NCBI GenBank assembly: GCA_036785705.1
Contig: JAWUZG010001148.1
Span: 26,916-90,915 of the forward strand
From: Acanthornis magna
Lineage: Eukaryota > Chordata > Aves > Passeriformes > Acanthizidae
Direction: 5' to 3'
DNA length: 64,000 nt
Below are positions 9,265 through 28,278 of the stretch, piece by piece; within the stretch, counting starts at the first letter, position 1; each line of letters opens with the position of its first letter. A program made the position numbers and the translations under genes. A model generated the notes under the pieces. The model saw only the letters and a list, made by a program, of their open reading frames with translations, was not told the origin of the DNA and ran no database searches.

Positions 9265-12200
9265 ATGGCGGGCGGGGAGGGCGCGAGCGCCGCCCAGCGG
9301 CGGCGGCGGCGGAAGGAGGAGGTTGGGGGGGGGCGGGGGGACCCCGAAATTTGGGGAGGGGTCCCCCAAAATGAGGGGAGGGGAGGACAAGGATCCCGGG
9401 TGGGGGAAGGGGGGGGGGGAAGGAACACCGGGGGGGACACGGGCCCAACGAGGGGGACACCCCAAGGGGGAGGGGACACGGGGAGGGAGGGACAAGGACT
9501 CCTGGGGGGGGCGGGGACACCCCAGGGTGGGAGGGGACACTTGGGGGAGGGGGGACAAAGACCCCAAAGGTGGGGCGGGGACACCCCAAGGAGGGTGGGG
9601 ACACGGGGAGGGAGGGACAAGGACACCCCAGGATGGGGAGGGGACACAGGTCGGGGGAGGGGGACACACCCCACGGTGTGGGGGGGACACGGACACAAGG
9701 AGGGGCTTTAAAGTAGGGAGTGAGACATGGTGGGGACCCAAAAATGCGGGGGGGGGCACCCAGAAATTGGGGAGACCCCCAGGGGTGGGGGGGACACAAA
9801 AGGGAACAAGGGAGGAACAACCAGGGTGGGGTGGGCGCCTTAATTTTAGGGGGGAGGGTCCAAGAGTGGGGGTCACCCGTGAGGGGGGAGGCTGTGGGGG
9901 TCACCCAGGGTGGGTGGGGGTCACTCGTGGCCCCCCCAGGACCCCGGGGTGCGGCTGTCGAAGGCTCTGAGCTATGTCCTGCGCCACGGGGCCGCGGCTG
10001 AGGGGCTGCCCATGAGCCCGGGTGCGTGAGACCCCAAACCCCACCCCAAAATACCCAAAAATTCCCCAAAAATCGTCCTCAGCCACCCCTTCCCGGCCCC
10101 TCTGACCTGCCCCGCGACCCCCAAACTGCTCCCAGAACCCCCCAAATTGTGACTGACACCCCCCCAACCATCCCTGGAACCCCCCGACCCTCCCAAACCC
10201 ACCCCAAAATTTCTTCTGGGTCCCCCCAAATTCCCCTTGGAGTTCCTTGAACATCCACCAGGACCCCCAGCCCACCCCCACATGCCCCCCTTGGACCCCT
10301 GAAATGTCCCCTGGGACCCCCAGCCACCCCCAAATCCTTCCTGGAACCCCTGAACCATCCCCGAGACCCCTCAAATGCCCCCCCTTGGACCCCAAGCCAC
10401 CCCTGTCCTGCCCCCAAATGCCTTTTGCGACCCCCAAATTCCCCCAAATGCCCCCTGCCCTACCTCCAAGTGCCCCCTGAGACCCCCAAAATACTCTCTG
10501 GGACCCCAAACCACCTGTACCCTGCCCTCAAATGCCTTTTGGGACCCCCTAGATTCTCCCGAAAGTCCTTTTGGAACCCCCAAATGCCCCCTGGGACCCC
10601 CCCAAATTTCCCCAAATGCCTTTTGGGACCCCCACAAAGGCCCTGACGGGGGTCTCGGGGGGGATTTTGGGGGCTCAGATGGTTTCGTCGAGGTGGGGGC
10701 TCTGCTGCGGCTGCGTCGCTTCGCGGGGGTCTCGGAGGGGGACGTGCGCAGGGTGGTGGCCGCTGACCCCAAGGGTCGCTTCGCCCTCCGGCCGGACCCC
10801 CTGAGGGTGAGGGCGAACCAGGGGCACTCCCTGCCGGTGAGGGGGGGGTCTGGGGGGGTTTAGGGGGGGTTGGGTGGGCTGGAGAGGGAGTTTATTAGGG
10901 ATTTGGGGGGGTCTCGGGAGGATTGGGGGGGTTTGGAGAGGGGTTTGGGGGGATTTAGGGGGGGATTGGGTGGGCTGGAGAGGGGTTTGGGGGTTTATTG
11001 GGGATTTGGGGGAGGGTCTCGGGAGGATTGGGGGGTCTGGAGAGGAGTTTGGGGGTTTATTGGGGATTTGGGAGGGGTCTCGGGAGGATTGGGGGGGTTT
11101 GGAGAGGGGTTTGGGGGTTTATTGGGGATTTGGGAGGGTCTCGGGGGGATTGGGGGGATCGGGAGAGGGGTTTGGGGGTTTATTGGGGATTTGGGGGGGT
11201 CTCGGGAGGATTGGGGGGGTCTGGAGAGGGCTTTGGGGGAGTTTATGGGGGATTTGGGGGGGTCTCGGGAGGATTAGGGGGGTCTGGAGAGGAGTTTGGG
11301 GATTTATTGGGGATTTGGGGGGGCCTCGGGGGGTTTGGGTGGGCTGGAGAGGGGTTTGGGGGTTTATTGGGGATTTGGGGGGGGTCTCGGGAGGACTGGG
11401 CGGGCTGGAGAGGGGTTTGGGGGTTTATTGGGGATTTGGGGGGGGGTCTCGGGAGGATTGGGTGGGCTGGAGAGGGGTTTGGGGGGATTTAGGGGGGGAT
11501 TGGGTGGGCTAGAGAGGAGTTTGGGGGTTTATTGGGGATTTGGGGGGGTCTCGGGAGGATTGGGGGGGTCTGGAGAGGAGTTTGGGGGTTTATTGGGGAT
11601 TTGGAGGGGTCTCGGGAGGATTGGGGGGGTTTGGAGAGGGGTTTGGGGGGATTTAGGGGGGGATTGGGTGGGCTAGAGAGGAGTTTGGGGGTTTATTGGG
11701 GATTTGGGGGGGTCTCGGGAGGATTGGGGGGGTCTGGAGAGGGGTTTGGGGGTTTATTGGGGATTTGGGGGGGTCTCGGGGGGGTTGGGGAGTGGCTGGG
11801 GGGCACTGGAGAGGGACTTGGGGGTCCCAGGAGGATTTAGGATCCACAAGGGGTCCTGGGGATTGATTGGGGGGGGATAACTGGGATATTTAGGGCTCTT
11901 GGGGGGAATTTGGGGGATCCCGGGTGGGTTTTGGGTGTCCCCGGTGTGATTTTGGGGCATCCGAGTGGGATTTGTGGTCCCGGGTGGGATTGGGTGAGAT
12001 TTGGGGGATTCCAGAAGGGATCTCAGGGGGAATTTTGGAGTTTTGGATGTGATTTTGGGCTCCCTGCTGTGATTCAGGGGATCCCAGGTGGGATTTTGGG
12101 ATCGTGGGTGTGATTTGGGGAGGTCCCGGGTGGGATTTGGATGTCCCGGGTGTGATTTTGGGCTCCCGGGTGTGATTCAGGGGATCCCGGGTGAGATTTT

Positions 12201-14802
12201 GGGATCTTGGGTGTGATTTGGGGAGGTCCCGAGTGGGATTTGGGTATCCCGGGTGTGATTCAGGGGATCCCGGGTGGGATTTTGGGATCTTGGGTGGGAT
12301 TTGGGGAGGTCCGGGGTGGGATTTGGGTGTCCCGGGTGGGATTTTGGGCTCCCGGCTGTGATACAAGGGATCCCGGGTGGGATTTAGGGATCGTGGGTGG
12401 GATTTGGGGAGGTCCCGGGTGGGATTTTGGGCTCCCGGCTGTGATTTGGGTGTCCCGGGTGGAATTTTGGGCTCCCGGCTGTGATTCAGGGGATCCCGGG
12501 TGGGATTTTGGGCTCCCAGGTGTGACTCGGGGGATCCCGGGTGGGATTTTGGGATCGTGGATGTGATTTGAGGAGGTTCCGGGTGGGATTTGGGTGTCCC
12601 AGCTGTGATTTCAGGGGATCTCAGGTGGGATTTTGGGGCTCCCGGCTGTGATTTGGGTGTCCCGGGTGTGATTCGGGGGATCCCGGGTGGAATTTTGGGA
12701 TCTTGGGTGTGATTTGGGTGTCCCGGGTGTGATTTTGGGCTCCCGGCTGTGATTTGGGGGATCCCGGGTGGGATTTTGGGATCGTGGGTGTGATTCAGGG
12801 GATCCCGGGTGGGATTTAGGGATCGTGGGTGGGATTTGGGGAGGTCCCGGGTGGGATTTTGGGCTCCCGGCTGTGATTTGGGTGTCCCGGGTGGAATTTT
12901 GGGCTCCCGGCTGTGATTCAGGGGATCCCGGGTGGGATTTTGGGCTCCCAGGTGTGACTCGGGGGATCCCGGGTGGGATTTTGGGATCGTGGATGTGATT
13001 TGAGGAGGTTCCGGGTGGGATTTGGGTGTCCCAGCTGTGATTTCAGGGGATCTCAGATGGGATTTTGGGGCTCCCGGCTGTGATTTGGGTGTCCCGGGTG
13101 TGATTCAGGGGATCCCGGGTGGAATTTTGGGCTCCTGGATGGCATTTTGGGGCTCCCGGCTGTGATTTGGGGGTCCCGGCTGCTCCATGGGGTCTGTCCG
13201 GGGGGGGGCGCAGGTGCCGGAGCTGGAGCTGACCCCCCTGCGGACCCCCGAGGCGCTGCCCCCCACCCTCGCCCACGGCACCCGGCGGCGCCTGTGGGGC
13301 TCGATCCGGGCGGGGGGGCTGCGCCCCATGGGGCGGCAACACGTGCACCTGGCGGGGGGGCTGCCGGGGGACCCCGGGGTGCGCAGCGGTGAGTGACCCC
13401 CCCAAAAAAAACCCCCAAAATCCCCCTGAACCCCCAAACCCACCAGGGACCCCCAAATCCCCACAGAAACCCCACACTCACCTGGCGGGGGTGGTTCTGG
13501 GATCCCCAAATTTCCCACCTGGACCTTCCCAGATCCTTCTGAGAACCCCAAAATCTCGATCTAGAGCCTCGTAAGAACCCCCAAATTCCCCCCGAAGCCC
13601 CCCCAGGGACCCCCAAACACCCTTGACGCCCCCAAATCCCTCCCGAAGCCCCCCCCAGAGATGCCCCAAATCCATCTCTAGAATCTCTCAAGCACCTCAA
13701 ATCCCCCTTGAGACCCCAAAACCTCCTCCCTGGAACCCCCCAAATCCCCCTGGAGCCCCCCAAAATCTCCCTTCAGTCACCCAATTCCCTCTGGAACCCC
13801 CCAGGACCCCCCAAATCCCCTCAGGACCCCCCAAAATTCCTCTCCCCACAGGGATGAGGTCAGACTCGGAGATTGCCATCATCATCAACGGCCCCCGGGC
13901 GCTGGCGGGTGAGGGCGGGTCTCGATTTTTGGGGGGGATCCCGATATTTGGGGGGGGTCCCCGATGTTCGGTGGTACCCCCCGATGTCCGTGTGACCCCC
14001 CCGGACCCCCCCAGACGGGATCCCCTTTTTCCGCTCGGCCAACGGGGTGATCCTGACGCCGGGGGACGCCCAGGGCCGGATCCCCCCCAAATATTTCCTG
14101 CGAGTTCTGCAGCTGCGGCCGCACCGTGAGGGGGGACCCCAAAACTGGGGGGGGGGGCGCAGGGGGTCGGGGTGTGATCCAGGGATTTGGGGGACCCCAA
14201 AACTTGTGGGGTTGGGGGGATTTAGGAGTCGGGGTGATCCAGGGATTTGGGGAATCCCAAAATTTGTGGGGTTGGGGGGATTTGGGGGTCTCAGGGGTTT
14301 GGGGAGGATTTGGGATTTAGGGAGGGACCCCGAAATTGAGGGGGCTGGGGGGGGGTTGAGGAGGACCTGGATTTGGGGGGACCCCAAAACTTGTGGGGTC
14401 GGGGGGATTTAGGGGGCTAGGGGGTTTGGGAGAGACCCCGAAACTGGGAAGGCTTGGGGGGGCTCAGAGAGTTGGGGAGGACCCGCGATTTGGGGGGACC
14501 CCAAAACTGGAGGGGTCGGGGGGCTTTGGGAGGATCTGGAAATTTGCGGGGGGGATGGATCCAGGAGAGTTGAGGGGGGATCCCAGGGATTTGGGGGGGT
14601 TTTGGGGGTCCGGGATTGGGAGTTGGGGGGGTCGGGGGTTTGGGGAGGGTCAGGATTTGGGGGTCGCAGATATCGCGAGGGTCCCGTTGCCATGGCAACA
14701 GCCCCTCTATCCCCTCCCCCCGCAGGGTGTGAACTGCCCCTGGACGGGCCCTGGGACGAGGGGGGAGCGAGACCCGCGGATGAGGATTTGGGGGGGCTCT
14801 GA
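9265..14802 (+). CDS. TRPT1: TRPT1, tRNA 2'-phosphotransferase 1 (Tpt1/KptA family), 7 coding exons
   Basis: Exons: 9265-9321, 9940-10021, 10679-10836, 13214-13388, 13852-13908, 14015-14125, 14726-14802. Phases are continuous, giving 238 residues (human 253). Known reaction: transfer of the splice-junction 2'-phosphate of tRNA to NAD+, releasing nicotinamide and ADP-ribose 1'',2''-cyclic phosphate. Family motifs are intact: LSKALSYVLRHG (Arg-His), RANQGHS, the AHGT block, and GMRSDSEIAIIING with the late Arg, followed by DGIPFFRSANGVILTPGD. The start was chosen at the only ATG that reads in phase into DPGVRLSKAL; the first 19 residues are basic and poorly conserved. The exon 1 donor is a weak GTTGGG. 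Intron 3 (2.4 kb) consists almost entirely of two minisatellites. Confidence 0.95.
9325..9720 (+). repeat. GGGGACAC-rich minisatellite, TRPT1 intron 1
   Basis: Units of roughly 30 bp containing GGGGACACCCCAAGG and GGAGGGACAAGGAC repeat imperfectly. The rest of intron 1 to 9939 is similar G-rich sequence. Confidence 0.75.
10022..10678 (+). repeat. C-rich degenerate repeat, TRPT1 intron 2
   Basis: Blocks of CCCCCAAATGCCCCCTGGGA type recur through the intron with many substitutions. No alternative exon is apparent. Confidence 0.65.
10860..11830 (+). repeat. About 60-bp G-rich minisatellite A, TRPT1 intron 3
   Basis: About 14 units contain GGAGAGGGGTTTGGGGG, TTTATTGGGGATTTGGGG and GTCTCGGGAGGATTG. 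Some units are shorter and carry GGGGGGATTTAGGGG instead. The long open frames seen here (Gly/Trp/Phe repeats) are by-products of the repeat. Confidence 0.9.
11880..13200 (+). repeat. About 33-bp minisatellite B, TRPT1 intron 3, with a 306-bp internal duplication
   Basis: Units of GGGATCCCGGGTGGGATTTT, GGGCTCCCGGCTGTGATT and GGGTGTCCCGGG type run up to exon 4. Positions 12369-12674 and 12801-13106 are a direct duplication at 432 bp offset. I see a single mismatch between them (12625 G versus 13057 A). Confidence 0.9.
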
Positions 14803-14891
14803 GCCGCCCCCCCCCCGCGGATTTGGGGGTTCCGAGTCTCCCCCCACAAGGATTTAGGGGGGATCCGAGCCCCCCGGGCCCCACAGATACC

Positions 14892-14897
14892 AATAAA
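14892..14897 (+). terminator. TRPT1 polyadenylation signal
   Basis: AATAAA lies 90 bases after the TRPT1 stop. It is about 175 bases from the oppositely oriented EHBP1L1 signal, so the two genes are convergent. Confidence 0.85.
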
Positions 14898-15069
14898 CCC
14901 CCCCCCAGCACCACGAGCGAGTCACGATCATCACATGGGGGGGGGGGGTTCAGACCGAGCCCCCCTCCCCAAATAACACCCGGAGGGACCCAGGACCCCC
15001 CTAGTGCCCCCCAGTCCTTCCCAGTCCCTCCCAGCGCCCCCCAAATCTGATTTCACACAGAAAATCTGT

Positions 15070-15075
15070 TTTATT
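15070..15075 (-). terminator. EHBP1L1 polyadenylation signal
   Basis: TTTATT on the plus strand is AATAAA on the minus strand, about 135 bases beyond the EHBP1L1 stop codon. Confidence 0.85.
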
Positions 15076-15208
15076 GCCACATCCGATGGGATCCGGGGGG
15101 TCCCGGGGGGGGGTTTGGGGGTTCCCGGGAGGTCCTGAGGGGGTTTGGGGGTTCCCGGGGGAGGTTCCGCGGGGGATTTGGGGATCCCGGGGGGATCCCG
15201 GGGGTCCC

Positions 15209-24904
<9,696 letters not shown>

Positions 24905-25310
24905 GGACCCCCGGGACCCCCCCCCGGGACCCCAACCCCAAAAACCTGCCACCACCCCCTCCCCCCCCCCCAGGGGCCGTACAAACCCCCTCCCCCCCAA
25001 AAAACCTGGCAGCGCCCCCCCCCCCCCCAATCGTGTCACCTCCCCCCCCCCCGGTGACAGCGCCGGGATCGCGATCGGTCGCGACAGCTCCGGACCCCCC
25101 CCCCGGGCCCCGCCCGCAGGAAATTGGAGAGCGGGGGGAGGGGCCGCCCCTTCCCGCCCCCCCCCATGTGGCCCCTCCCCCACCCCGAGAATTCGGGGTG
25201 ATTTTGGGGTCAGATCGGCGCATTTGAGGTTTCGGTTTTGCTTTGGCTCCAATTTCGCCATCGGGGGGGGGGGGAAATTGCGGAGGGAAATCGGAGGTGT
25301 CTCGTTTTTA
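24905..25310 (-). promoter_or_regulatory. EHBP1L1 5' flank / CpG promoter region
   Basis: C-run rich, CpG-containing sequence upstream of the EHBP1L1 ATG. No TATA box is recognised and the transcription start cannot be placed. Beyond 25180 the sequence turns A/T-richer. Confidence 0.45.
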
Positions 25311-25580
25311 TACTAAATCGCCCCCTTTTATATCAAATTTCTTCATAGGAAATTCCATTTGATATCAAATCACCCCCTTTTATATCAAATTTCTTCATAG
25401 GAAATTCCATCTGATATCAAATCGACCCCTTTTGTATCAAACCGTTTTCTACCCAGCCCTTTTTTATATCAAATTTCATATTAAACCTTTCTCACATCAA
25501 ACCTTTTCTATCAAACCAAACGGTTTTTATACCAAACCCTTTTACACCAAACCCTTTTTATATCAAACCCCTTTTAAATC
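25310..25580. repeat. A/T-rich tandem repeat island between EHBP1L1 and ZNRD2
   Basis: A unit of about 57 bp with TTTATATCAAATTTCTTCAT and AGGAAATTCCATTTGATATC occurs twice. It decays into short TATCAAACCCTTTT units. Base composition is sharply different from the surrounding GC-rich DNA. Its Tyr/Lys/Phe-rich open frame has no support as a gene. Confidence 0.85.
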
Positions 25581-25687
25581 CCATTTTTGGGATTCCCCCC
25601 GTGCCCAGACCCCCCCAAAACCCCCTCAACCTCTCCCAAATAAAAACCACCAGACACATTTTGGGAGGGTGGCCACCATGGGCAGCA

Positions 25688-25693
25688 TTTATG
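25688..25693 (-). terminator. Possible ZNRD2 polyadenylation signal (CATAAA variant)
   Basis: Plus-strand TTTATG reads CATAAA on the minus strand, 53 bases beyond the ZNRD2 stop. No canonical AATAAA was found on this strand nearby. Confidence 0.5.
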
Positions 25694-25745
25694 GGGAGGG
25701 TCCAGAGGGGGTTTTTTTTGAGGGGCTCCGGGATTGCTGAGGCTC

Positions 25746-27391
25746 TCAGGATTTCGGGGGGGGCTCGGCGGTGCCGCGGGGGGGGTCCAGGGCTTGCAGC
25801 CCCCCCAGGGCATCGGCGCAGGCCCGCACCAGGTGACAGAGCTGAGCGCTGCCCTCGGCCGACGCTGTTTTCGGCAGCTCCTGGGCTGCCCACAGGAGCT
25901 TCTCCAGCACCGCGGCCCGGGCCGCCCCCACCGCGCCCCCCCCGCCCGCACCGGGGGGCTCGGGGGGCCCGGGGGGGGCTCCCCGAAAAGCTGTGGCCGC
26001 CCCCTCGCAGTGCTCGGGGCGGGGGGCGGCGGGGGAAGGGGCGGGGGGAGGGTCCGGGGCTGGGGGAGGGGAGAAGAGAGAGAGTGAGGGGCAGAGATGA
26101 GGACCCCCCCCACGGTGCCCCCCAATCTCCCCCAGGGATTTTGGGGGTCCCAAATCCTGAGCCGCCCCCCTCAATTCCTTCCACGTCCCCATTCAGCCCC
26201 ACCATTTGCACCCCCCCAATTCCCACCCCCACCCCAATCCTCACCCCCACCCCAATCTCAGCCCATTCCCAGCCCCAATTCCCATTCCCACCCTATTTCC
26301 ACATCCCCCAGCCCCATTTCCAGTCCCCCCAATTCTCAACATCCCTTCCCGAGGCCCCCCCAAGACGTACCGTGGCCCCCCCCGGGCCCGTCCGGGTCCT
26401 GGCAGGTCACACAGAGCAGCCGCTGCTCCTTGTCCTGGAGCAGAATCGTCTGGGGGGGGACACGGGGGGGTAAGAAGAGGCTGGGACCCCCCCGAGTCCT
26501 CTCCCACCCCCATGCCAACCCCTCCCAGCCCCCACTCCCCCATCCCGGGGGGGTCCCAGCACTACCCGGGATCCCCCCTCCCATTTTCTGACCCCGCCCC
26601 AAATTCCCGGGGAGGTCCCGGGGGGACCCCAAGTTCCCGGAGAGGTCCCGGGGGGGCCCCAAATTCCCGGGGAGGTCCCGGGGGGGTCCCACCGACCATT
26701 CCCAATCCCAGGGGGGTCCAAGCCTCTGCCCCCTCCCCGCCGGTATCCTCCGTTCCCGACCCCTCCCCGCTCCCGAGGATCCCGGGGTGTTCCGTGGGGG
26801 TCCCAGGGGGGTCCCGGCGTGTTCCCCCCCCCTCGCTCACCCCGCAGCGGGGACAGGAGCTCCCCAACATTCGGTAGCCCCGGAGCAGGAGCCCCCCCAT
26901 GGCCCGACTCGCTCGGTCCAGCCGCTCCCGCCGCGCCTCCGCCTCGTCCGCGCCTGGGGGAGCACCGGGGAGGTTCCGGTTACCGGGGATGGTCATGGGG
27001 GTGCCCCGGTTAGCAGAGGGGGGAAATGGGGGTGGGGGGCCAAGACTTTCTGGGGTGGGCCGCGGTGTCGGGAGGGGTCCGGGGAGGGATAATCGGTCAC
27101 CGAGAGGGGGCACCGGTAACCGGGAGGGTCCCAAAACCTGGGGAGGGAGGCTTCAGGGGGCCTGGGGAGGACCAGGAGGGACGGGAAGGGACACGGAATG
27201 GGGTCGGGGGGCGTCACGGGGTCGGGGGGGTAATCCCGGGAAGGTGCCGGTGGTGGGCAGGGGGTCCCGGGAAGGGTTTTCGGCGCTGGGGGAAGGTCCC
27301 GGGCTCGGGGAGGGGGTCCAGAGGTGTGCCGGTTGGTGAATTGGAGGTGCCGGGGGGGTCCCGTCGGTGCCTCACCCCCGTTCAGCGCCAT
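25746..27391 (-). CDS. ZNRD2: ZNRD2 (SSSCA1/p27), zinc ribbon domain-containing protein 2, 4 coding exons
   Basis: Exons: 27391-27376, 26953-26841, 26449-26371, 26059-25746. Phases are continuous, giving 173 residues (human 199). The start MALNG matches the human N terminus. The conserved core is LLRGYRMLGSSCPRCG followed by TILLQDKEQRLLCVTCQD, in which CPRC and CVTC form a four-Cys zinc ribbon. A Pro/Gly-rich linker with RPEHCEGAA and a C-terminal helical segment LCHLVRACADALGGLQAL follow, both also in human. Known only as a small autoantigen (Sjogren/scleroderma autoantigen 1) with proposed roles at the centromere and in tankyrase binding; its biochemical function is poorly defined. It lies upstream of EHBP1L1 on the same strand, as in mammals, but FAM89B, which lies between them in human, was not seen. 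Confidence 0.94.
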
Positions 27392-27765
27392 GGTCGCTCG
27401 GGAGACGGCGTCGCGCGGGAAGTGACGCCACCAAAAGAACACAAGTCCGGGCGGAAACAGTGACCGAAAGCTGTGAAATAAGTTCCGGGCGCAAAACAAA
27501 GGTCCCAGCGTCCGTAACCGAAATGGGGTCGGGTCTCCCTTGCGGACTATATTTGCATAAACCCGCCCCCGCTCTCACAGACCACGCCCATAATACACGG
27601 AAATCTGATTGGTCGGCTGCTCGCCGAATTTGCATTCTCTCCGCCCCCTGAGATTATTTGCATATTCCGCGCGGGATTTTGAACACGCTGCCGGCGCTGC
27701 GCTCCGATTGGCCAGAATTGGCCCCGCCCACCACCGGACACCGCCCACCGCCCCAGGGACGACCC
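27392..27765 (-). promoter_or_regulatory. ZNRD2 promoter region with three ATTTGCAT octamers and CCAAT boxes
   Basis: ATTTGCAT occurs at 27551-27558, 27628-27635 and 27656-27663. GATTGG (inverted CCAAT) occurs near 27608 and 27705. The stretch lies between the ZNRD2 start and the 3' end of RBM4 copy A. Octamer plus CCAAT is typical of replication-dependent histone or snRNA promoters, but no such gene is present here. Confidence 0.6.
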
Positions 27766-27769
27766 GGGG

Positions 27770-28278
27770 ACAGAAATTTGGTGAAAATTTTTATTTTGGT
27801 GGAAAAGAGGGAGGTGAGGGTGGGGGCGTCCCCGCCCTGGGAGGGGGGCGGGGGGGATTCTGGGGAAGCTCCGTACAAAAAGGGGGGACTCAGGCGGGGG
27901 AGGACACGGCTCCGTCCGAGGCCACCGCACCTGGAAGAGAGCAGAGAGGTGAGGGGGGGGCGGGCAACCCACTGGACACGGGGACACCCGGGGACACCCG
28001 GCCACGGGGACACGCGGGCGCTGGGACGCGGCGGCTCCGGCGGCTCCGGCGGGGACAGGGGGTCCCGGTGACGGGGAGGGGACGCGGCGGCGGCGGCGGT
28101 GACCCGGGGCACGTCTGACCTGACGCAGCAGCGGTTTCCAGGGGCTGCAGGGCCACAGACACAGCAGCAAGTCCCAAGGGGTCCGTGGAGATCCTGGGCG
28201 GGGGGAGAAAAGGCCGTTACTGAGTGGCAGCAGCGTGGTGAGTCCTGGGCCGAGCTCCCAGCACTCCCGACGCTCACC
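27770..28278 (-). other. RBM4 copy A 3' UTR exons
   Basis: One base after the stop the exon ends at a GTGAGC donor. A 74-base UTR exon (28193-28120) and a terminal exon from 27930 downward follow, each with AG acceptors. AATAAA on the minus strand (plus 27790-27795) ends the gene. Confidence 0.7.
27790..27795 (-). terminator. RBM4 copy A polyadenylation signal
   Basis: Plus-strand TTTATT is AATAAA on the minus strand, at the end of the terminal UTR exon. Confidence 0.8.

Noticed and set aside
10870..11840. Gly/Trp/Phe-rich plus-strand frames in TRPT1 intron 3
   Set aside because: Pure repeat translation, and TRPT1 exons join perfectly without them.
25432..25740. Tyr/Lys/Phe-rich plus-strand frame upstream of EHBP1L1
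   Set aside because: Encoded by the A/T-rich TATCAAACCCTTTT repeat, with no homology or expression signal.
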